Shown in pieces: positions 47,050-56,246 of a DNA stretch of 64,000 nucleotides. Each line of letters opens with the position of its first letter. Within the stretch, counting starts at the first letter, position 1. The position numbers and the translations under genes were made by a program. This stretch comes from Evansella sp. AB-P1. Its GTDB lineage: Bacteria; Bacillota; Bacilli; Bacillales; Salisediminibacteriaceae. The stretch is taken from assembly GCF_029688925.1 (NCBI RefSeq), contig NZ_JARUKY010000010.1, positions 115,070 through 179,069 on the forward strand. Direction: 5' to 3'. The notes below the pieces were generated by a model. That model did no database searches, was not told the DNA's origin, and saw only the letters and a list, made by a program, of their open reading frames with translations.

Positions 47050-48111
47050 TTATTTTGACGGAAGCTCCTCTAAAAATTCAAGGGCTTCTTCAAAAGTATC
47101 AATCGGAACTACAATCATATCTGTCCTAAGAGACTCTGCAGTTTCTTTTGCTATTTCATAATTGGAGCCTGAAGCTCCCCCTTCATGAGGCGCAAAGAAG
47201 TAATCTGCATCTGCATTGTGTGAAGCTAGTACTTTTTGCTTCACACCACCTATTCTACCAACAATTCCTTGTTCGTTAATCGCGCCAGTTCCTGCAATTT
47301 GATACCCTTTTGTTATATCCGCTTCCGTTAATTGATTATATATCTCTAACGAGAACATCAACCCAGCAGAAGGGCCACCAATTCGATTTGTATCAATAGT
47401 TACTTCTGGGTCCCTTACTAATTCCCGATCTGTTACAGGTTGTGCAATACCAATACCTACCCTTTCACCAGTATCATCATATTCCTCTGGAAAACTCATT
47501 ACTTCAACCGTTACATCTTGAACAGTATCGTCTCGTTCGATTGTAAAAGTAACTTGGTCACCAAGGATATAATCGGATAAAACCTCTAATAATTTACTAT
47601 GGTCCAATACTTCCTGTCCATTAACAGCTTTGATCTTATCCCCCATTTGAAGTTTTCCTTCTGCATCCATTTCAGGAATAACACCAGTAACATATACTCC
47701 ATGATTTTCAAAGTAAGCTGTTTTCCCAGCATGCTCGTATGCTACAAGAACAGCTAAATCTTGTGAACTAGTCATTGCCATTAACTGTCGATGTCGATAT
47801 TCCTCATCCGTTTCACCTGGAGGGCGAACTTGTTCCTCGGGAATTATCTCCCGTTGATCACTAAATAATGCCCAAACATAATTAACAACATTCGCTTGTC
47901 CCATTCTAACTGTCGTAAGCATAAAGGACCCTTCGTATTCATTTCTATCTTCCACTTCAACTACATCTGTTAAAACGAGTGCATCCCCAGGTACTGTAAA
48001 ATAATAAGGAAGTTGATAAAAGTTAATAAACAATAAAATGATAATTAAGATTACCCACCTTATATAACCTTGATTTCGTTTTTTTCCATTATCATTAAAC
48101 TTATGAATCAT
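47050..48111 (-). CDS. ylbL: Membrane-anchored PDZ/Lon-like serine protease YlbL
   Basis: The 353-residue protein has an N-terminal membrane segment (WVILIIILLFINFYQLPYYF), a PDZ domain (about 125-205, VTGVIPEMDAEGKLQMGDKI) and a Lon-type protease domain with the catalytic Ser in IGGPSAGLMFSLEIY (about 245) and Lys in GRIGGVKQKVLA (about 287). It resembles the extracellular SepM protease family. In B. subtilis YlbL has been implicated in degrading the SOS division inhibitor YneA; this is inferred here. The gene overlaps the ylbK stop by 11 bases. Confidence 0.92.
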   Translation of the reverse strand: MIHKFNDNGKKRNQGYIRWVILIIILLFINFYQLPYYFTVPGDALVLTDVVEVEDRNEYEGSFMLTTVRMGQANVVNYVWALFSDQREIIPEEQVRPPGETDEEYRHRQLMAMTSSQDLAVLVAYEHAGKTAYFENHGVYVTGVIPEMDAEGKLQMGDKIKAVNGQEVLDHSKLLEVLSDYILGDQVTFTIERDDTVQDVTVEVMSFPEEYDDTGERVGIGIAQPVTDRELVRDPEVTIDTNRIGGPSAGLMFSLEIYNQLTEADITKGYQIAGTGAINEQGIVGRIGGVKQKVLASHNADADYFFAPHEGGASGSNYEIAKETAESLRTDMIVVPIDTFEEALEFLEELPSK

Positions 48112-48892
48112 TTTTTCTCCCCTTCCAATTCTCTATCTTCTTTTTTAGTTCTTTTATGTGCTTTTCCGTCTCTTTTTCTCCAATTTCTATCGTGTCAAGT
48201 ACATTGACGAATTGTGTAGATTTAATATGAGATAACATAGGACGAATCATTATATCTGAGTGGATATCTCTAGAACGACTTAATTCTCTTTCCATAATAT
48301 CCATACTTTGCGTAATAACATCGTAGATGGAGGTGATCTCTTCCTTTTGATAAAAATAAGAGACATCTGATGCAATAATAATATCAGCACCCATTTCTTT
48401 TACAACAGAGACAGGGACACGATCAACTACCCCTCCATCAACGTATAGTTTTCCGTTTATTGTTTCCGGTACCATTATACCTGGTATTGCAATGCTAGCT
48501 CGAACAGCTTGACTGATTTCCCCTGTTTTGAAAACAACTTTTTTCCCCTTAAGTAATTCCGTTGCAACTACAGCAACTTCTGGTTTAAGGTCCTCTAATT
48601 GTTTATTGTTTACAAGCATTTGAACTAACTGCTTCGCTTTATCGCCTTTTACAAATCCCATTTTTGGAACAGTAAAATCGAAAAGGTATTTTCTTCTGAA
48701 TTGAATAGCCATTTTTTCTAACATGGAAGGTTCATACCCTGCCCCATATAATACACCAATTAATGCTCCCATGCTACTTCCAGCAATATAGTCAATCTTA
48801 ATTCCATTATCCTTCAATACTTTTAGGACTCCAACGTGAGCAAATCCTCTTGAACCTCCAGAACCAAGAGCCAATCCAATTTTGGGATTCAT
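48101..48892 (-). CDS. ylbK: Patatin-like phospholipase family protein YlbK
   Basis: NTE/patatin-type acyl hydrolase, probably acting on lipids. In 263 residues: ALGSGGSRGFAHVGVL (oxyanion GxGGxRG), AGSSMGALIG (nucleophile Ser, GxSxG, about residue 41), and LYVDGGVVDRVPV (catalytic Asp of DGG, about 150). No signal peptide. AAGGAG precedes the ATG. It is coupled to ylbL downstream and divergent from ylbJ. Confidence 0.92.
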   Translation of the reverse strand: MNPKIGLALGSGGSRGFAHVGVLKVLKDNGIKIDYIAGSSMGALIGVLYGAGYEPSMLEKMAIQFRRKYLFDFTVPKMGFVKGDKAKQLVQMLVNNKQLEDLKPEVAVVATELLKGKKVVFKTGEISQAVRASIAIPGIMVPETINGKLYVDGGVVDRVPVSVVKEMGADIIIASDVSYFYQKEEITSIYDVITQSMDIMERELSRSRDIHSDIMIRPMLSHIKSTQFVNVLDTIEIGEKETEKHIKELKKKIENWKGRKNDS

Positions 48893-49007
48893 CTAAATCC
48901 TTCACTCCTTTTTAACTCACTTTATTGAAATTGGTCTAATCTTTCTTTGATTACGTATATTTGAATGAGGACAAGTTTATGATTCTAGTTTGAAAAGGAG
49001 TACATCA

Positions 49008-50228
49008 ATGAGAATAAATGCCTCACTAATGAAGACGATATTATACGGGAGTACAACATCCTTCTTAGCTATATCATTTATGATTTTTCCTAAAGAAGCA
49101 TATGAAGCATCCATACGTGGCTTAAACATGTGGTGGGATGTAGTCTTTCCATCCTTACTGCCTTTTTTTATAATATCGGAATTTTTAATTCGGTTTGGCG
49201 TTGTATCTTTTATTGGTGCATTATTTGAACCAATTATGCGACCACTTTTTCGTGTGCCAGGTTCCGGTGGATTTGTATGGGCTATGGGACTTGCATCTGG
49301 GTTCCCTGCTGGCGCCAAACTGACTGCTAGGCTACGACAAGATAAAAAAATAACTGCTATTGAAGGGGAGAGACTCGTTTCTTTTTCAAATGCATCCAAT
49401 CCCCTGTTTATATTCGGAGCCATTTCTGTAGGGTTTTTTCACAATGCTGCATTAGGGATTGTCTTAGCAACAGCTCATTACGCAGGAAATATTATCGTAG
49501 GTTTAACAATGAGATTTCACCGAATACAGGAAGAACAAGATGAACGTAAGTCAAAAACTTCTCAGCCATTTTCTCTTTCTTATGCCATTCACCTTATGCA
49601 TGAAGAAAGGTTAAAGGATACTCGACCATTTGGTAAACTAATGGGGGATGCTATTCATTCTGCTATACAAACCTTATTAATGATTGGTGGATTCATTATT
49701 CTCTTTTCTGTATTAAATCAGATATTAGAGCTAATTAACATTTCCATTCTTATTAGTTTTTTTACTACTATTATTCTTACGTCTATTCAAATGCCAATAG
49801 AATTAAGTCCAGCGATTATTTCAGGTATATTTGAAATAACATTAGGAAGTCAAATGGTTAGTCAAACAAAGGAAGCAACACTCTTACAGCAGTCCATTAT
49901 AGTTAGCTTTATATTAGCCTTCAATGGACTTAGCGTTCAAGCTCAAGTGGCTAGTATTATTGCAGACACAGATATACGCTTCCAACCATTTTTCTTAGCC
50001 CGTTGCTTCCATGGATTTGTATCTGCTTGTATCACCTTCTTTGCTTTTCAATGGCTTTACATTGATGAATCCTCCAAAGGAGAGGTGCAGCCAGTGTTTA
50101 ATCATGATTCCATTTCTAATTTATTTGTTAATCAGTTGGAATGGCTTCTTCAATGGGGAAGTCTCATTACATTAACCTCTCTACTTGCGTGGGTCATTCT
50201 ACTACTTCATAAACATAAGCAAGTATAA
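49008..50228 (+). CDS. ylbJ: Sporulation integral membrane protein YlbJ
   Basis: Polytopic membrane protein of 406 residues with eight or nine hydrophobic segments and two Gate-type (nucleoside-recognition-like) halves: WWDVVFPSLLPFFIISEFLI, GSGGFVWAMGLASGFPAGAK, FSNASNPLFIFGAISVGFF. In B. subtilis ylbJ is a mother-cell sporulation gene; the transported substrate is unknown. AAAAGGAG seven bases before the ATG at 49008 overrides a TTG at 48990. A repeat block begins directly after its stop. Confidence 0.92.
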   Translation: MRINASLMKTILYGSTTSFLAISFMIFPKEAYEASIRGLNMWWDVVFPSLLPFFIISEFLIRFGVVSFIGALFEPIMRPLFRVPGSGGFVWAMGLASGFPAGAKLTARLRQDKKITAIEGERLVSFSNASNPLFIFGAISVGFFHNAALGIVLATAHYAGNIIVGLTMRFHRIQEEQDERKSKTSQPFSLSYAIHLMHEERLKDTRPFGKLMGDAIHSAIQTLLMIGGFIILFSVLNQILELINISILISFFTTIILTSIQMPIELSPAIISGIFEITLGSQMVSQTKEATLLQQSIIVSFILAFNGLSVQAQVASIIADTDIRFQPFFLARCFHGFVSACITFFAFQWLYIDESSKGEVQPVFNHDSISNLFVNQLEWLLQWGSLITLTSLLAWVILLLHKHKQV

Positions 50229-50470
50229 AAATAAGAAAAGCGCAAGGCGCGCCAATGAACGAGCTAGACGAGACACCGCAGGGAGTGGAACGACCGAGGA
50301 GGATTGGCAGGTCGTCCGCGGTAAAGAAGACACTGTGATTGAGAACGAAGTGAAGCAGAGCAGATGTCGCACTTATACCCTTGTGGTGAAAGCGAAGTGT
50401 GATGGAACGAATGATTAACCTGCTCTTTATTTGTTAATACTTATAAGTTCGATAACAGTTATTTTCAGGG
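50229..50470 (+). repeat. Composite repeat; right arm of the spaced inverted pair
   Basis: Starts with the family-B head ATAAGAAAAGCGCAAGGCG right after ylbJ. From 50257 to 50470 it is the inverted copy of 44122-44338, ending GATAACAGTTATTTTCAGGG, which runs into a full family-A copy. This shows the two families joined in one block. Confidence 0.88.
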
Positions 50471-50745
50471 TAGACTTCACATGCAAGTGGAATTTGCACC
50501 ATGGGGGATGAAAATTACTCATTTGGAAGTTCATCCGTTCTATGCGGAAGCTTTCCGCGGGCAATGCCTCAGCCTCCACACTATACAATTTGTATACTGC
50601 TAAAGTAAATGGGCCTGTCTCTGCCTCTGCAAGTGTTGCTCTGTTGTTATATGCGTCGAGACAACTCGTAGTTTATTCGTGAAGCATATGCTCGTCGCTG
50701 GAGTCACCGCATTCCACTCCTGAACGGTTCTATTTTCAGGGTAGA
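50462..50745 (+). repeat. Dispersed repeat, family A (full copy)
   Basis: Begins TTTTCAGGGTAGACTTCACA, ATGCAAGTGG, TTGCACCATGGGGGATGAAA and continues GTTCATCCGTTCTATGCGGA, GCAATGCCTCAGCCTCCACA, TTGTATACTGCTAAAGTA, GTCTCTGCCTCTGCAAGT, CGTCGAGACAACTCGTAGTT, GCATATGCTCGTCGCTGGAG. It ends CCTGAACGGTTCTATTTTCA followed by GGGTAGAC, so the terminal 14-mer is present at both ends about 270 bases apart. Confidence 0.9.
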
Positions 50746-50810
50746 CCTAAAATACAAGAAAATATTTGCACCATGAGGTATGAAAGTATTCTTTCAATAG
50801 GTGTTCATCC
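50733..50810 (+). repeat. Family-A repeat, 5' part only
   Basis: TTTTCAGGGTAGACC, AATATTTGCACCATGAGGTA and TTCATCCGTTAG run up to the coaD stop: a second, truncated copy joined head to tail with the previous one through a shared TTTTCAGGGTAGAC. Confidence 0.8.
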
Positions 50811-50811
50811 G

Positions 50812-51868
<1,057 letters not shown>

Positions 51869-51989
51869 ATTATCTCACCTAAACATAAAAATTTAATCTT
51901 AATATCCTTCATATCCTATCATAAATAATTAAAAAGAGAAAATCTTTAAGTGAATAACGTGTCTAAAAATTCAAACTCTTTTTATTGAC

Positions 51990-52018
51990 GTATAAAGTCC
52001 TGTTAGTCGTCCATAATA
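51990..52018 (+). promoter_or_regulatory. Sigma-G/sigma-F-type promoter of the CsfG-like RNA
   Basis: GTATA (51990-51994), 17 bp, CATAATA (52012-52018). The -10 fits the sigma-G pattern CATNHTA at every position and the -35 fits GHATR. It is on the plus strand, pointing away from rsmD. Confidence 0.72.
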
Positions 52019-52024
52019 AAAGTA

Positions 52025-52191
52025 GCAACATCAATAACATGTTGCTGACAACCGCGGAGAAGGCTTACGTTTCCCCATAAGTTCTTCCTCCGGTTTCTCC
52101 TCTCCCATAGCCTTGGCAGCAAAGGAAAAGGGTATAACCTTCTTCTAGTTGCCATAAGGCAGCCCGCAGATTATTCTGCGGGCATTTTTTT
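52025..52191 (+). ncRNA. csfG: Sporulation-specific small RNA, CsfG-like
   Basis: About 165 nt between a sigma-G-type promoter and a strong intrinsic terminator (GCCCGCAG/CTGCGGGC, then T7, 52162-52191). It has no open frame. It lies beside rsmD (ylbH) and, apart from an inserted MFS gene, before ylbG, the exact place of csfG in B. subtilis, a forespore RNA reported as conserved in endospore formers. The interior has a CCGCGGAGAAGG ... CCTCCGGTTTCTCC pair of partly complementary stretches. Identity is inferred from location, promoter class and structure, not from alignment. Confidence 0.7.
52162..52191 (+). terminator. Terminator of the CsfG-like RNA
   Basis: Perfect 8-bp stem GCCCGCAG / CTGCGGGC with loop ATTATT, followed by A and T7 on the plus strand only. 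It faces the end of the MFS gene. Confidence 0.9.
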
Positions 52192-52221
52192 GTGTATGAA
52201 ATACTCTATTTGAAAAATAAG

Positions 52222-53424
52222 CTAGACACCCTTTTGTCTCATCTTCATTTTGGGCATGATCTTTATTTTTACAATAATGGCATTTGAAATTAAAAGAATA
52301 CAAGAAGCGATAAATAAACTTCTAATTCCTGTAAATGATGCTAAAGCTCCCCCTAGTATAGGACCGAGCATATTTCCTAAGTACATGGCACTATTTGAAA
52401 ATCCGTATGTTCTACTCTCCATCCCTTCTGGAGCTAAATATCGTATTAACGTATTTATTGAAGGTAAGAGTCCACCTAATGATAATCCTAAAAGGAACCT
52501 GAAGATAATTAATTGCCAATAGCTTTGAACAAAAGCTTGGGGTAGTGTTACGAGTGCAGCAAAAATTAATGCACATAGTAAAACGTAATGAGGCCCTTTT
52601 CGATCACTTAGTTTACCTAAGAAAGGACTTGCAGACATATTCGCAATACCCATAATAGACATAGCTAACCCAGCAAAGAAAGCTACATTTTGTGAAGGAG
52701 TAAGTTCTTGTACAAATATGGACAAAAGAGGGTTAATTCCAATGAGTGCGCATTGAACAATAAAGAAAACAAAAAAAAGGGCAAGAATAGGAGACGTAGA
52801 TACAATTTTCCTGAAATCTTGTAGCGTATTTGTTTTTACTTTTTCTTCTTTCTTTGTAAAGTTCTCTTTAACCAAAACCAATACAACAATTGCAGCTATA
52901 AGAATAGCAATTCCGGTAAAATAAAAAATCATACGAAAGCCCATATAATCAGCCATAACTCCACCTAATAAAGGGCCAAAAATACTGCCTGCTACAGCAC
53001 CTGCCTGTAACATTCCTAAAGAATAACCCAGTTCTTTTTTAGGTGTACTCATGGACATTAGTGCAATTGCTGCTGGAATGAAGCCAGAAATCATTCCATT
53101 TAATAGACGCAATAATAATAACGACCAAGGTCCAGTTGCAAAGCCTGTCAAAGTGATTACAATAGCCATACCAAAGCCTGATCTTAATAACATTAGCTTA
53201 CGGCCGTGGGAGTCCGCCAACCTTCCCCATAAAGGTGAAAATAAAAAAGCGGTCACAAAATTAGCACCAAAAATAATACCTGACCAGCGACTTACCGCTT
53301 GTGGATCTGTAACACCTAGATCTTGTAGATATAAAGGTAAAAAAGGAATGATCATTGTCATGGAGCCCATTACAAAAAACTGACACACCATCAAAATGTA
53401 TAAATTCCGCTTCCATTGCTTCAT
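52222..53424 (-). CDS. MFS multidrug-efflux-type transporter
   Basis: A 400-residue major facilitator protein with 12 hydrophobic segments. The loop 2-3 signature is WGRLADSHGRKLMLLRSGFG (about 63-82), and the antiporter motif C area is GSIFGPLLGGVMADYMG (about 145). The second-half counterpart is FLGKLSDRKGP. It resembles the MdtG/NorA drug-export group; the substrate cannot be told. GAGGAT precedes the ATG. It is inserted between the CsfG-like RNA and ylbG, which are neighbours in B. subtilis. Confidence 0.85.
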   Translation of the reverse strand: MKQWKRNLYILMVCQFFVMGSMTMIIPFLPLYLQDLGVTDPQAVSRWSGIIFGANFVTAFLFSPLWGRLADSHGRKLMLLRSGFGMAIVITLTGFATGPWSLLLLRLLNGMISGFIPAAIALMSMSTPKKELGYSLGMLQAGAVAGSIFGPLLGGVMADYMGFRMIFYFTGIAILIAAIVVLVLVKENFTKKEEKVKTNTLQDFRKIVSTSPILALFFVFFIVQCALIGINPLLSIFVQELTPSQNVAFFAGLAMSIMGIANMSASPFLGKLSDRKGPHYVLLCALIFAALVTLPQAFVQSYWQLIIFRFLLGLSLGGLLPSINTLIRYLAPEGMESRTYGFSNSAMYLGNMLGPILGGALASFTGIRSLFIASCILLISNAIIVKIKIMPKMKMRQKGV

Positions 53425-53771
53425 TTTGCCACATCCTCTATTACCTATTATATATTTCGATATACGAAATTTTCAAGAGAACAATGAATAAATCACTTCT
53501 TAGTTTATAGTGAATTATCTTATTTGAGGCTTTTTTTAATCTAATGGGTACTTTTTATTACAAAGATTGGTTAGGTACTTAATTTAGTGGGTATAACGGA
53601 GAAAAAATGTTGTTTCCTAATTAGAAGATAGAGAATTGCGCGGGTTGCATTGCTAATTGCGCCGGTTCATGCCTTTATTGCGCCATGTGCTTCCTTTATT
53701 GCGCCATGTCCATAACTTTGCCATATTTAATTGCAGCCTACAAAATATTGAACTTTTATTAAACATATTTC
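53425..53771. other. Intergenic region upstream of the MFS gene, with degenerate repeats
   Basis: No gene was recognised in these roughly 350 bases. The promoter of the MFS gene is expected near 53440-53520. The 53637-53716 portion carries the ATTGCGCC repeats listed separately. Confidence 0.5.
53637..53716. repeat. Degenerate 21-22 bp tandem repeat (ATTGCGCC units)
   Basis: Four successive units start ATTGCGCGGGTT, ATTGCGCCGGTT, ATTGCGCCATGT and ATTGCGCCATGT, spaced about 21-22 bases, each followed by a pyrimidine-rich TTCCTTT-like end. This GC-rich stretch stands out from AT-rich flanks. No protein product is evident. Confidence 0.75.
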
Positions 53772-53803
53772 AATAAAAATAACTCTCAACAAATAGTTGA
53801 GAG
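53772..53803 (-). terminator. Terminator of ylbG
   Basis: Minus strand: stem CTCTCAAC / GTTGAGAG with a five-base loop and TTATTTTTATT tail, directly after the ylbG stop. Confidence 0.85.
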
Positions 53804-53804
53804 C

Positions 53805-54080
53805 TTAAATACCCATCTTATAATCAAATTCCTTCTCTTTTTCTGGAACTGTATTTTGATATTCTGTTTTAATCCACGGTCTCATCGACATTGTAACTTC
53901 TTTTACAAAATGTAGAGACTGTAATTTTTCCATCGTTTCTTCTGCCTTTTCTTCGTCGCAATACATCACAACATATTTCATCTTTCTTGAAACATAATGG
54001 ATATTCCCAAAACGTTTAAGCTGCTTCACTTGCTTTAACGATTGTATCCATATAGCTAGTCCCACACGATTCCCAACCAT
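53805..54080 (-). CDS. ylbG: UPF0298 protein YlbG
   Basis: A 91-residue protein of the DUF2129 family: GLAIWIQSLKQVKQLKRFGN, YVSRKMKYVVMYCDEEKAEE, LQSLHFVKEV, and a conserved end FDYKMGI. Its function is unknown; it is a cytoplasmic ferredoxin-like small protein by family. AAGGAG precedes the ATG. It follows ylbF by about 90 bases. Confidence 0.92.
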   Translation of the reverse strand: MVGNRVGLAIWIQSLKQVKQLKRFGNIHYVSRKMKYVVMYCDEEKAEETMEKLQSLHFVKEVTMSMRPWIKTEYQNTVPEKEKEFDYKMGI

Positions 54081-54170
54081 ATTTGTTTCTCCTTTTTTCC
54101 ATTGAACTTTGCCACAAGTCTAGCATGAACTCATCATTAATGCAATATGAAAAGCGAAGAGCACCATGAA

Positions 54171-54617
54171 TCACCCACAACCACAGCTCCCACCTGATCC
54201 GCAACCTCCAGATCCACAGCCCCCTTGATCAAAAAAGGGATTTCCTGTTGGAACCTTTATATGGGGGGAAACAGCATTTGCAATTATTTGACTCAATTCA
54301 ACAAGCAATTGATGAAGCTCATTCTCTGCTTCCTTATACGCTGAAATGACAGAGTGTGTATCCAACTTCCTTTTCCATTCACGTACATCCTTAGAAACCT
54401 GGTCAAAATCTGGATGGTACTTACCAAAGCGTTGCACTTCCTCATATTTTTCCTTCAAAGTTTGGAAATGCTTAATCATTGATTGGGCTTCTTTATTTTT
54501 TTCCATCGTACTCTTTGCGTCTATATATTTATGAAATACTTCTGAAGAAGTAATAAATTCACTGAAATTATCAGTATGTTGGAGTATGTCTACATTTGTC
54601 ATTATTTTTGTAACCAC
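54171..54617 (-). CDS. ylbF: RicF (YlbF), Y-complex subunit
   Basis: Subunit of the RicA-RicF-RicT (YmcA-YlbF-YaaT) complex, which guides RNase Y maturation of mRNAs and affects competence, biofilm and sporulation. A helical com_ylbF domain (about 20-125, EEVQRFGKYHPDFDQVSKDV) is followed by KVPTGNPFFDQGG and a Cys-rich tail CGSGGCGSGGSCGCG, which supplies ligands for the complex's Fe-S cluster. The start is a GTG seven bases after GGAGG, giving 148 residues; an ATG at 54638 precedes that site. Confidence 0.92.
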   Translation of the reverse strand: MVTKIMTNVDILQHTDNFSEFITSSEVFHKYIDAKSTMEKNKEAQSMIKHFQTLKEKYEEVQRFGKYHPDFDQVSKDVREWKRKLDTHSVISAYKEAENELHQLLVELSQIIANAVSPHIKVPTGNPFFDQGGCGSGGCGSGGSCGCG

Positions 54618-54680
54618 ACTATCACCTCCATCAAACATTATAACATGATTATGTTGTTTTCATAACTTATAACTTATTTA

Positions 54681-56246
54681 TTATTTTATGGTAAGTACTT
54701 TCGTCTCTTTTTCAGGATGGAGTATTGCTAGCCTTTTAATTTGCTGAAGATTAATGTGATGCCCCTTATACGTAATTGCCACTGACTCATTTGGTTTAAA
54801 CTTAAGTGTATTTATTTCAGCAACAAACTTCATATTATCTACATCTTCAATTAGAATTGGGAGCTTTAATGCTTGGCTTTGCCTTATTAATCGAGCAATC
54901 ATATTTTCTTTATACATCATTAACTGAAAGGATGTTTCCGGTAGCTGATTTACTTCTCTCCATTCATTAGGAACCATCTTTTTAGGACTATTAATGTTAA
55001 ATTTATTCATTTCCTTGCTATCAGTTGCAAGAGTCTCCGCTTCCTTAATAGGAAGAGAAGCAGACTTTACGTATTTTTCCCATTGAATAACACTTGATTG
55101 AGACACAAAAATACCACTTTCGTGAATGAAAAATTCCCCTCCATTCAAAAATTTCTTGGCAGACTTCCCCAACTCTTTTAACAATGTAGGTGACTTCACT
55201 TCATAAAGGACAAAGTGATTTCTTTTAACTAAAAGTGTAGGATCCTCCCACATTTTCTCTAATTGCTCCCTTTGTTGTTCGTTAGGAACAGGAAGCAGCT
55301 CACTTGTTTTTTTCCAAAGCCTCACAGAAACCTTCATCTTTTTGCTTTTTTCTATCGTTACTGGGGAAATACTAACTTGTAACATTTGACCTACACTTAG
55401 GACTTCACTAATTACAAGTATCCTCCATATAGTAACAAGAGGAAGCTTTGTAGATACGAGCCATTGAAAACCTTGTAGATGAATGATTTCTTCTGTTAGT
55501 TCACCAAAAAACAGTGAACTGTCCTGCCCCTCACTAGTGGATATAAGTAAATCATTATCCTCTAATTGTTTAACTATACATTGATTTAATTTTTCTTCTT
55601 CCTCTAGTTGAATAGGTGATCCCCATATAATTTTTTTTACAAATAAAGGTGAATAAGGTCCACTATGTTGTAGCATATTTTGAAAAAATTGAAATGCGTA
55701 ATATTCAACGAAGTCATCTGGATTATTCTCGAGACTATTGCAGACATCATTTACATTCATATTTTGCATAATTTCAGCTGCTTTTTCACTAAACCATTTA
55801 TTCATAGCTGCATCTAAATCATGATTTAGATCCTTCGAACCTTCTTGTATTTGATGATGTAAATAAAGCAATAGTAACATTTGAAAAAGCTTTATATTAA
55901 AGAAGCTTAATTTTTTATTATTTAAACGCAATTTATTATTTTTATTTTTTTCTTCATTTAAAATATGCAAATCTAGCTCCCTTGGTATTACATAATAAAC
56001 TTTTCCTTTATCTATTAATTCAAACATGAGATCCTTTTGCATAAGCCTATTCATCGTGGAATAGTAAAAGTATGGACCAAATTGGTTTATCCCTAATTCA
56101 TCTACAACACTTTTTTTCTTATTAATAACTAAAGAAAGCCACTCTAATACTTTTTTCTCTTCGTCAGTTAAATTTTCATATGCGTTTGAAATATCTATCT
56201 TATATTTTTCATCTTGTAAAATTTGATTCAAATGATTAATGAACAT
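54681..56246 (-). CDS. XPB/Ssl2 helicase-associated protein (partner of the XPB-like helicase)
   Basis: A 521-residue protein with no helicase motifs. The N-terminal third has a winged-helix look (LTDEEKKVLEWLSLVI, YYSTMNRLMQKDLMFELIDK), the middle is helical, and the C-terminal part (IARLIRQSQALKLPILIED, SVAITYKGHHINLQQIKRLA) resembles the helicase-associated domain found in proteins beside bacterial XPB. It overlaps the helicase gene by 19 bases from the chosen ATG (GAGTGG upstream; an ATG at 56264 is possible). Co-translation with the helicase suggests a two-protein complex. Function is inferred. Confidence 0.6.
   Translation of the reverse strand: MFINHLNQILQDEKYKIDISNAYENLTDEEKKVLEWLSLVINKKKSVVDELGINQFGPYFYYSTMNRLMQKDLMFELIDKGKVYYVIPRELDLHILNEEKNKNNKLRLNNKKLSFFNIKLFQMLLLLYLHHQIQEGSKDLNHDLDAAMNKWFSEKAAEIMQNMNVNDVCNSLENNPDDFVEYYAFQFFQNMLQHSGPYSPLFVKKIIWGSPIQLEEEEKLNQCIVKQLEDNDLLISTSEGQDSSLFFGELTEEIIHLQGFQWLVSTKLPLVTIWRILVISEVLSVGQMLQVSISPVTIEKSKKMKVSVRLWKKTSELLPVPNEQQREQLEKMWEDPTLLVKRNHFVLYEVKSPTLLKELGKSAKKFLNGGEFFIHESGIFVSQSSVIQWEKYVKSASLPIKEAETLATDSKEMNKFNINSPKKMVPNEWREVNQLPETSFQLMMYKENMIARLIRQSQALKLPILIEDVDNMKFVAEINTLKFKPNESVAITYKGHHINLQQIKRLAILHPEKETKVLTIK

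Noticed and set aside
50185..50418. 77-codon plus-strand frame running from ylbJ into the repeat
   Set aside because: It reads through repeat sequence that also occurs at 44122 in inverted form without a matching conserved frame.
54016..54204. 62-codon frame between ylbF and ylbG
   Set aside because: It overlaps both conserved genes in another frame and lacks a ribosome site at its start.
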